This document shows, piece after piece, positions 56,798 through 64,000 of a DNA stretch of 64,000 nt. The stretch lies in the NCBI GenBank assembly GCA_963678675.1, contig OY783194.1, positions 22,856,278-22,920,277 on the forward strand, given 5' to 3'. The DNA is from Xiphydria camelus. Lineage: Eukaryota; Arthropoda; Insecta; Hymenoptera; Xiphydriidae. Position 1 is the first letter of the stretch; every line of letters begins with the position of its first letter. Position numbers and translations under genes: made by a program. The notes beneath the pieces were generated by a model, which was not told the origin of the DNA, made no database searches, and was given only the letters and a program-made list of their open reading frames with translations.

Positions 56798-57430
56798 AAA
56801 GTAAGTATGTAGGGGAACTTTATTGTACTTTCTTTTGTATTTTCCCCCTTTTTACCCTATTGTATTTTCTTTCTTCAAATAGTAAGAGAGAATGTTGAAG
56901 GCTGCTTTGCAATTTTTGTCTTAAAATATAAGACTTTTCATGCCATTTTATTTACATATATCTATTTCACTATGTTTATAATAATCAATTGTTAGTTTTT
57001 GATTGAATTATTATCTATTCATCACAACAATTATTATTACAAGTAATAATTAAAATCGCTGCATTTTTAAGAAAAAATGTTCTATTTTTCATTGTTTCAA
57101 TTTCGTTATGCCGTTGTACTTTGGACATACTAAGCATGATGTACCTTGGATCTATATATATACGTCACGAATATGATTGAAGTGTGGTCCATTAATTTAA
57201 AGGTGCAATTCATGTAATTTATAGTTCTTCGTTGTTGTAATCGTAATCTCGAGACCGTCGTTATTGGTGTTTTTCAAAAAAATATGCCTCGCAGCAAGAC
57301 AGAAGTCAAGAGGACTCGCCCAGATATATTGTAATAAACGGAACGAATAAATAATTATGATGATTTTGTAGGTAAAACATTTAAATAAGCCCGCTAGTGT
57401 CATGATTATCATTTGTATCCGAGGTACACA
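56798..57430. other. Unassigned, A+T-rich
   Basis: No feature recognised. Confidence 0.4.
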
Positions 57431-58065
57431 CTTTAGGTCCGAGATAAATTCCTCCTATTGTACCTCGGACTTAAATCTATTTTTTTTAAATTCCAAGAAA
57501 ACATAGAAATAATGGCATTTATTTTCCACAAAAAATCGATGACACGTCGAAGAGATACTACACACGAATAAGCTACAGTTGATAACGTTAACTATAACAC
57601 ATAGTTCATAAAGAAATAAATACCAAAAATAGGTCCGAGATACACCATGTTCCCCTGCACTTTTTTTTAAACGCCAAGATAACGTAGAAAAATAATGGTA
57701 TTTATTTTTTGCAAAAAATCCATAAAGTGTCCAGGAGATACTACAAATAAATAAGCTACAGTCGATAATATGAAGGGTTTCTTTCAAAAACAACATTTAT
57801 CAAAAACGCCAATCCATGTAGTATTGGTAATAATGCCTACTCTTTCGTTGTATCTAATTGTGTAGTGATGCCTACTCTTTTATTATAATATAATACACCA
57901 CCACACCACCACTACACGGCTAAATACAACGAAAGAGAGTAGGCATTATTATCAATACTACAGGGATTGGCGTTTTTGATAAATGTTGTTTTTGAAAGAA
58001 ACCCTTCATATTATATAACACATAGTTTGTAATAGGGGTTCGAGGTACACCATATCCCTCTACAC
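57431..58065 (+). repeat. Tandem repeat of about 190 bp, one unit interrupted
   Basis: Units begin near 57437 (GGTCCGAGATAAATT), 57631 (GGTCCGAGATACACCATG) and 58038 (GGTTCGAGGTACACCATA) and share GAGATACTACA, AATAAGCTACAGT(T/C)GATAA and ATAACACATAGTT. The second unit is split by the palindrome 57771-58008. Confidence 0.75.
57771..58008. mobile_element. Palindromic MITE, 238 bp, in the tandem repeat
   Basis: TGAAGGGTTTCTTTCAAAAA and inverted TTTTTGAAAGAAACCCTTCA flanked by TA. Arms about 95 bp (ATAATGCCTACTCTTTCGTT). Removing it with one TA restores the repeat unit around it. Confidence 0.9.
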
Positions 58066-59270
58066 ATCTCAATACCCCTGAAAGCCCTGATGCAGCGCGG
58101 CACGCGTGCGAGTGCAGTCGTCGCGCGCAGGGGCAAGGCAAAGCAGAGGGGATACCCGCGACGGTGCTGCCGGGGCCTTACCCGCGGCCGTCTCGTCGTA
58201 CCGTCGCGGAGCCGGCGTTCGGCGCTCGTCAGTCGTCCGATGTTCGTTTCCGAGGTGAGGTTGCTCGGTTTTACTGTGTTCACACGCGCATCGGTACATA
58301 CTTACATTCCGGTCTCGCGGCCCCCGCGTCTTCGTTCCCCGCTACATCGGTCCCCCTCGCACGCGCGTGTGCGAGCATCGAAACATGGCGCGGCAGTCGA
58401 TCGGAAGCCCGTCCCGAGTCCCCCAGGACCTCTAATCGCCCGCGGCTCGCGGTGTCTCGCATCGGTGCGGCGAGCGAGAAAGGCTCCGTGGTTGCGCTAT
58501 ACCTGCTAGGTGTAGCCCAGATATCCGTCGCCGCGCGGCGTTCGTGCAGTACAGCGGGAGAGTTTCATGCGAATCAACAGGTGTGTCGCGCGCGAGCAGT
58601 GGTAGTGTTCAGTGAGTGGGAGTGCGGTGTCGTCGCGAGGGAGATTCTAACCTCGAAGTGTTACCGCGTGCGAGCGACGCTAAATTCGCGAAGTGAAGTG
58701 ACAGTGTGAGTCGAGTGACAGGCCAGATTGCCGGCGACTCTGCCCGATGCGGTGAATCGTCATTTCGCGCGTGCGCCCTTGGGATATTACGTCGACAAAT
58801 CAAGCCGCTGCATTTCCAGACGCAAGATGGAAGTCGTCTATATAGGTGCGTGGGGTAGAGTATGGTTGGATGCGTATTGCAGATGCGCGGCTAATAATAT
58901 TGTATCGCGTTATCACGCGACGTTCGAAGGTGGTTTTTCACGGGCGTCGCGTTATCTCACCGTGCCGATCGGACGTGCGACGCATGCATGTGTGTATCCG
59001 GACGGGCGACTGGCGAGTGTCGCGTCGTGCGGCGGAGCACTTGGAAAGTGTACGCGTATAACGGTCGCGCGCGCGCGCGCGCGCGCTACTACTACTGCTT
59101 TCCACGCTCGGTCGTACCTGCGCGTATTGTGGATGAAGTAGGAGGCGTGTTTTCGATCTCGATGAAAACGAGTGTCGCGATGTTCCGCGCTATTTTCTCG
59201 TAGGTAGTTTACTTTGCTCCTTTGAGCCTTTCGTGCGCGCGATTTTAGAAATGCGAACGGCGTACAGCGG
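58066..59270 (+). promoter_or_regulatory. CpG-rich block, possible promoter / first exon
   Basis: About 1.2 kb of unusually CpG-rich DNA. Open frames of 60-181 codons occur in both strands, as expected from composition, and none matches a family. Around 58600-58720 the text resembles an insect 5' UTR (GTTCAGTGAGTGGGAGTGCG, GTGAAGTGACAGTGTGAG). At 58828 ATGGAAGTCGTCTATATAG is followed by GTGCGTGG, a possible short first coding exon and splice donor. If it is a promoter, the rest of its gene lies beyond 64000 or in exons I cannot see. Confidence 0.4.
59066..59086. repeat. (CG)n microsatellite
   Basis: About ten CG units inside the CpG-rich block; potential Z-DNA. Confidence 0.9.
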
Positions 59271-60641
59271 GGCAAGAGACCTTAAAAGTTGGCATGAAAT
59301 TCAAAATGCCAAATGAGCGTTTACTGAGAAAAATATAATACAAAATAATGAAAACTAAAAAAGAACTTACTGAATCTCTTCAAAATATATTTCTGCTAAA
59401 CTGAGCGCAGGAAAATTATACAATTCTGTATAGGTATCTATTTTAGATATTTTTCTTATTCAGTACACACTAACGTGCGTTTTTGCGAGATTCACCCAGG
59501 TACCGATCATGAAAATATTATAGAAATTTATCATCCCTAATCACCTAACACTTCGTAATTTTACACGGGCTCTTACGGAGAAACTTTAAATCGATGGTTA
59601 TTGGACGGTAAAATAGAACGAAATCAATAAATGAATTTTTAAAAATTTTCTGGTTTTCAAAGTGATTAGTGGTTTATGACTACGCAAAGTAATAACAAAA
59701 AAATGAATGAATAAAATTTTTGCACAGGTACTCTAGGTCTATTATAGGAGCCTCTGTCGTTATGGACTTGCCAATATTTTAGGGAACTATCAATTGAAGT
59801 CTGCCTACGTAGGATTAATATTAAAGATGTATTACCCACATTATACAGAAATCCTAACAGAAATTAATGAAATTTACACGGATGATGAATGTGATTAAAC
59901 AAAAAATCAAATTTAGCTATATTACGTTTTCTCATATAATTTTAGTCTTAGGCTATTGACAGTCTAAGCCGCTTCTTCTCTACCCAAAAGTTGCTGCGGT
60001 AACATAGCTGTCCTTCGATTGACGTAGCTTTATGAACGCTTCATAATATTATCTTATTCGTCTTATATAGAGCTTCATATAATATGACTCGCTGTTTAGT
60101 CTCCTATCTGTCTGAGCGCAAGATACGCGATGATTGCTGCATATATGTGAGTCGCAATTGGATCATTATTGATTTGACTTAAACAACCTTCGTATAACTA
60201 TATTCTTATTATGCGTACCTACGTAATTCTGATCGATTTAAAGAAAGCTAATAGTATTGATGTATCCTTCCACACGATAGAATAGCCTTAATTATGCTAT
60301 TTATAAAATATAAATTCTAGGAGGTAAGAATGACTCGAGTGGATAATAAGGAAGGTTAAACAATTAATAACTATTAAACTAAAAGTTGAAGTGGACTAAT
60401 AGATTTGAAAACAATCCGGAACATGTCTTGCTAGCTTCAGAACCTATGATACTGGTGTATAAAACAATATAAAGAGCGATTATAGCAAGAGAGACGAGAT
60501 GTAGGAAAAAGTTGCCAAGAAATAGAAAGTTGATGGAGAAAAACAAATGAAATGTTTGCAGAACGAAAAACAGCCGATTTTCTACTTCATGATGCCGATG
60601 AGTGATTGAAGCGAGGCATTAAAAAAATTAAAGTTTTGCTG
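59271..60641. other. Unassigned, A+T-rich
   Basis: No ORF, TIR or repeat recognised before the pogo element. Confidence 0.45.
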
Positions 60642-60975
60642 TAGAGGTAAGGGTGGATATTTGGGCCCCCACTTTGTTTTTTTAATATAACTTTTTTATT
60701 TTTTATTATTTCCACCTGAAACTAATAGAAATACTTCTTTGGAATGTTTACATGTTATTTAACCTTCTTAAAATTAATTTTAAACGTATAAAAAAATTTT
60801 AAAAATGTTTTACTGAAAGTCTGCATTTTGTCGAAATTTTTGTGTGTGCTGGTATTATGGGCCCCTGGGTGTTTTTGAAGTAAAAATGCATAATAAGTAT
60901 CAAAAACATTTAATTTTTTACAGTTAATGTAATTAGTCATTTTTATTGTAATATAGCAAAAAATCATAACTAGGT

Positions 60976-62925
60976 CTATTTACAAAAGTCGCATATATAC
61001 GCATCTTTATCAGCCCCAGCACATTCATTATGAGCCCACATCTCGCAATTCAAGCACTGCACCCATAGTTCACCTCTAGTGTCTTCAGAATAGAGCATTT
61101 CACAGAACATACACACAGCGTCGACATCATTCGGAGCTAAAACTCCTACTTCTTCTTCCATGACGGATTCTCCCGAGTCAAAATCTTCTTCTTGCCTTTC
61201 ATCATCTGATGAATGAGGAAAATCTAACTTTCTTTTGATTGATTTTTTTTGCTTGGGGTTTTTACTGGTCGATTTTTTCCCTGCATTTTCCTTTTTCTTT
61301 TTAGCTCCTTCTTTTTCAGTTAATTTTTCATTTCTTTTTTTCTCTGCCTCTTCTAAAGCAAGTTTATAAGGTGATGATGTAACGACATCACATTTCATTG
61401 GTTTAGGGCCTTTGTTTGTCATTCTCTTCTTTGGTTGTGGAATAGGCAGTATATCTTGAGGAGATACATGAACAACGGGCATCAAAGAAGAACACCCTGA
61501 AGGCCTAGCTTCTGCCAAGTCTTTTGCAGGTGGCGTTAGGTCCCTAGTCCTAGCAGCTGTAGCAGGTCTAGATGTTGGCGGAGCAACGGTAGCCGTAGAA
61601 GGTGTCGAAGCAGATCGCTCATTAGAAGCTGTCGATTTTTTGTGTGTTGTTCGCCCTTTGCTTGCTTTCAAAGCATCCAGACTAATGTCTTCAACATTAG
61701 CTTCTTCTGAAGGAGCGAAGTCAACATCGCTGAACAAGTGTCGATTGAAAGGAAAAATCCCGGTGACGGAAAATCCCCCAGCTGCTACTTCACCTGTTTG
61801 GCATTTAAGAAAAGCGTTACCCAAAAGCTCGGCAATGTCATATGGTCCAAATGGCCTGTTGCTGTGTAAATTCCACTGCCTAATGTTTTCACTGTAATAG
61901 TGTTTCAATGGACCCATAAAGCTTCTGTCCAGAGGCTGTAGCTTGTGTGTAGTGTGAGGAGGCAAACTAACGATCGTGACGTGATTTTCACGAGCTATTT
62001 CAATGACCTCAATGTTCTTTGTGTGCGTGTGGTGACCATCTAGAATTAGCAAAATTGGAGAATCTGCTGATGGCTTGGTTTTTGAGACAAAGTGGTTAAA
62101 CCACTCAGTGAATAAATTCGTTTGGATCCAACCAGAAGGGTGACATCTTCCAATTGAGCCCAGTGGAGCACCTTTCATCAGAGTGTCTGTCATATTCTTT
62201 CGTGGAAAGATGAGCATTGGCGGGATGTAAATACCGGATGCACTCATGCTGAACACGCAAGTGACCAGGGACCCTCTTTCTGCTGCAGTTAGTGCACCAA
62301 CTTGTCTTTTCCCCCGCAGGCCAATAACTCGGGATATCTTACTTTGTACGACACTAAGCCCTGACTCATCTACATTAAACACTCTATCAGGTGGGTAGTT
62401 ATGTTTCTGAAACTCAGCTTCCAGGAGATTATAAAATGCGTCTACGGCTTGTCTGTTAAAGCCATTGGCTCGTGAGAATGACGTTGCAGAAGGTTTCAAT
62501 ATAGACAATGTTTTCTTGTGGCGTGACATGAAGTGGTCGAACCAAGCTCGACCTGCAAATTCACCATTAGAAAATGGGTGGGCTATGTTGTTTCGTGTGG
62601 CAAGTTGATAAGCCATACGACGCACATCGTTTCTTGTCAAACCATGAAACTTTGCCTCCATAATCAAAATGTACTTAACGAATTCTTTTTCGAGCTCTGG
62701 CGACATAATTGTAGGCCGTCCCATCTGAATATTGACAACTTCTTCAATGGGTTTTTCAATACGACACAGCCTTTGTAATGTTGAACGTGGTACCGAAAAC
62801 ATTTTAACGGCTTTTTTTAACCCCATCTTATTTTCTTTTACTGCTGTCAAGGCATTGGCCATGTTTTCTTTGTCCCATGACTGCCTTTTGGTCTTTTTGG
62901 GGGGTATCAAAACTTTTCGAGGCAT
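60976..62925 (-). CDS. pogo/Tigger-type transposase with C-terminal PHD finger
   Basis: Intact 649-codon frame. I take the ATG at 62925-62923 (MPRKVLIPPKKTKRQSW) because the frame further upstream has no conserved sequence and TTATGTTCCAG directly precedes this ATG, suggesting a 5' UTR intron acceptor. Residues about 13-55: psq/CENP-B-type HTH (NMANALTAVK, VPRSTLQRL). About 69-135: second Tc5/CENP-B-type DNA-binding domain, ending GRAWFDHFMSRH. DDE_1 domain about 165-350 with NVDESGL (D186), LILDGHHTHTKN (D296) and LQPLDRSFMGPLK (D333), giving a DDD triad. A Ser/Thr/Pro-rich and then Lys-rich segment follows (about 440-580), then a PHD finger to the end: CMFC, WVQCLNCEMWAHNEC, CDFC. It cuts and pastes DNA at TA sites in the nucleus; PHD fingers generally bind histone H3 tails, so chromatin targeting is possible (inference). 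All key residues are present. Confidence 0.95.
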   Translation of the reverse strand: MPRKVLIPPKKTKRQSWDKENMANALTAVKENKMGLKKAVKMFSVPRSTLQRLCRIEKPIEEVVNIQMGRPTIMSPELEKEFVKYILIMEAKFHGLTRNDVRRMAYQLATRNNIAHPFSNGEFAGRAWFDHFMSRHKKTLSILKPSATSFSRANGFNRQAVDAFYNLLEAEFQKHNYPPDRVFNVDESGLSVVQSKISRVIGLRGKRQVGALTAAERGSLVTCVFSMSASGIYIPPMLIFPRKNMTDTLMKGAPLGSIGRCHPSGWIQTNLFTEWFNHFVSKTKPSADSPILLILDGHHTHTKNIEVIEIARENHVTIVSLPPHTTHKLQPLDRSFMGPLKHYYSENIRQWNLHSNRPFGPYDIAELLGNAFLKCQTGEVAAGGFSVTGIFPFNRHLFSDVDFAPSEEANVEDISLDALKASKGRTTHKKSTASNERSASTPSTATVAPPTSRPATAARTRDLTPPAKDLAEARPSGCSSLMPVVHVSPQDILPIPQPKKRMTNKGPKPMKCDVVTSSPYKLALEEAEKKRNEKLTEKEGAKKKKENAGKKSTSKNPKQKKSIKRKLDFPHSSDDERQEEDFDSGESVMEEEVGVLAPNDVDAVCMFCEMLYSEDTRGELWVQCLNCEMWAHNECAGADKDAYICDFCK

Positions 62926-62995
62926 CTGGAACATAAAATGTAACAAAAAAATGTAGTGGTTGTAATATGGGCCCCCAAAAGTATGGGGCACTGAA

Positions 62996-63017
62996 AGGGG
63001 CCCGTTTATCCACCCCC
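62996..63017. repeat. Internal copy of the right-end TIR motif
   Basis: GGGGCCCGTTTATCCACCCC just upstream of the transposase start matches the terminal GGGGCCCGAATATCCACCAC at 63353-63374. The element thus carries two right-end-like sequences about 360 bp apart. Confidence 0.7.
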
Positions 63018-63383
63018 GCCATCTTGAAAAACAAAACATTCTCAGCACTTAATTTAGCGTCGTAATAACAATATCTAATGATATACGCAATCTTTACAAT
63101 ATACCAAACACATATATTACCATGTTTCTACCAAATACTACAAAGAATATACGATAAAATTTGTTTAAACTCTTACCTTTCAAACTTTTGCTCAGGAACA
63201 AAAACTTGCACAACTCACAAACAATCAGCCATGACAGCTACTACGCCAGTGCGCTCTGCAGTGTTTATTAGCTTCAAGCTTTAGTAGTTACAGTGTTCAC
63301 CGCTAGAATACGTGGCCTGTATGACTAGATACAAAGGGAGCCCATATTACCCGCAGGGGCCCGAATATCCACCACTGCCTCTA

Positions 63384-63667
63384 GTAGTATGGGTTGCTGG
63401 AAAGCGTTAAGAAAACAAAATAGGTAGAGAAACTGAAATTTGATTGTTCAAAAATGAACTGTAAAAGTTTAACCATTTCTGTTTTCAATAAAGCTCCATA
63501 TCTGATCGAAGATATAAATAAGATTTCAATATTTTTTAAACTAATGACGATTTGTGTAAATTGTATAATTAGTTTATAAATTTAATTCATTTCTTAATCG
63601 TAGATATATTATGAACTCGTAAACATATCCAATAGTTTAAAGCCAGTGAAAGATATTAAATGATATA
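63384..63667. other. Spacer between pogo and mariner elements
   Basis: A+T-rich, no features recognised. Confidence 0.5.
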
Positions 63668-64000
63668 TTGGGTGTACAAATAGGTTTTAGGACACTTCCA
63701 TTCCGTGTCATAAAAGCAATTCAAAGTTACCGCTCACATATGATATGGTGGCATTTGTTATGTAATATCGAAACATAAGGGAGTGATAAATATAACCTTT
63801 AAATTCTGTGAATAAAACATGCAGACTGATGAGCTCTTTAGTAGACAGTGCATTCGCTATGAATTCCACCAAGGAAAAAGTGCTCGGAAAGCATGTGAAT
63901 CGATCTGTTCTGTTTTTGAGGGCGACATTGTATCTAAAAGTACATGTGAGTATTGGTATAAGAGATTTAACCTTCCGTGTCGGGCGCAATATGTTAACCG
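63668..64000 (+). mobile_element. Mariner-type element, 5' part, runs off the window
   Basis: TTGGGTGTACAAATAGGTTT follows TA at 63666-63667 and resembles mariner-lineage ITRs. A transposase start lies 150 bp inside. The right end is outside the window. Confidence 0.8.
63819..64000 (+). CDS. Mariner-type transposase N-terminus (partial)
   Basis: ATG at 63819 begins MQTDELFSRQCIRYEFHQGK, then ARKACESICSVFEGDIVSKS and CEYWYKRF. The pattern (R-CI-YEF--G-SA--A---IC-VFG---VS---C--W-KRF) is the N-terminal HTH of mariner transposases. After KRF the expected SG-F-L-D-PRSGRP is replaced by NLPCRAQYVN; the DNA there reads TTTAACCTTCCGTGTCGGGC, like a TTAA-type MITE end, so the frame may be interrupted right at the window edge. 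The catalytic domain is not visible. Confidence 0.8.
   Translation, partial: MQTDELFSRQCIRYEFHQGKSARKACESICSVFEGDIVSKSTCEYWYKRFNLPCRAQYVN

Larger units (their letters stand above)
60644..63381 (-). mobile_element. Autonomous-looking pogo/Tigger transposon with PHD finger
   Basis: Ends GAGGTAAGGGTGGATATTTG and inverted CGAATATCCACCACTGCCTC, flanked by TA (60642-60643, 63382-63383). GGGCCCC follows each end. 2738 bp; it encodes one uninterrupted transposase on the minus strand. Further GGGCCCC copies lie at about 60859, 62969 and 62997. About five mismatches in the first 26 TIR bases suggest it is not the newest copy of its family. Confidence 0.95.

Noticed and set aside
58090..59275. Many overlapping open frames up to 181 codons
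   Set aside because: Arg/Ala-rich frames in all phases follow from CpG-rich composition; none has recognisable domains.
62925..63048. Extending the pogo transposase to the frame opening at 63048
   Set aside because: The extension begins at GTG, includes TIR-like and UTR-like DNA and lacks conserved sequence; the ATG at 62925 starts the conserved protein.

Overview
The window looks like transposon-dense, mostly non-coding insect nuclear DNA. The transposon families, the CBP-type exons with short GT-AG introns, an A+T-rich base composition and CpG that is not depleted all fit an insect, perhaps a hymenopteran; the order is inference. I see no complete ordinary host gene. The only recognisable host-derived coding segment is a compressed copy of the 3' end of CREB-binding protein (nejire/CBP) at 7529-8625: ZZ, TAZ2 and NCBD segments in three exons with intact splice sites.

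Almost everything else is mobile DNA. 0.4-7.2 kb holds perfect palindromes, a piggyBac transposase 3' relic (966-1680), an unnamed multicopy-type protein with one in-frame stop (2315-3607), a CAG/CTG-ended TA-flanked MITE (4578-4988) and an internally deleted piggyBac (6374-7193). 8.7-15.1 kb carries TA-flanked inverted-repeat elements, the tail of a pogo-PHD transposase, an inverted repeat with tRNA-like pol III boxes, and a Helitron-like element with six internal tandem units. 17.5-22.3 kb has two 341-bp TTAA-type MITEs on either side of a decayed Jockey-type LINE. 22.4-23.7 kb is a deleted PIF/Harbinger with clear TIRs and a TAG duplication. 26-51 kb is mainly inverted-repeat elements, several nested, plus a DUF7869-like relic. 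51.2-55.4 kb holds pieces of PIF/Harbinger elements: two transposase relics and a MADF/BESS companion pseudogene, with two further elements inserted or abutting. 58.1-59.3 kb is CpG-rich and resembles a promoter or first exon.

The best-preserved element is a 2.7-kb pogo/Tigger transposon at 60644-63381. It has an open 649-codon transposase (CENP-B-type HTHs, DDD triad, C-terminal PHD finger), TIRs and TA duplications. The window ends inside a mariner-type element whose transposase starts at 63819.

Transposition mechanism, not host function, connects the loci. TA-flanked MITEs with a shared G-TAAAGTGGGG-like terminus may have been moved by pogo-PHD transposases, and TTAA-flanked MITEs with CCC(C/T)TT-type ends by piggyBac transposases. 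Those links are inference from ends and target sites.
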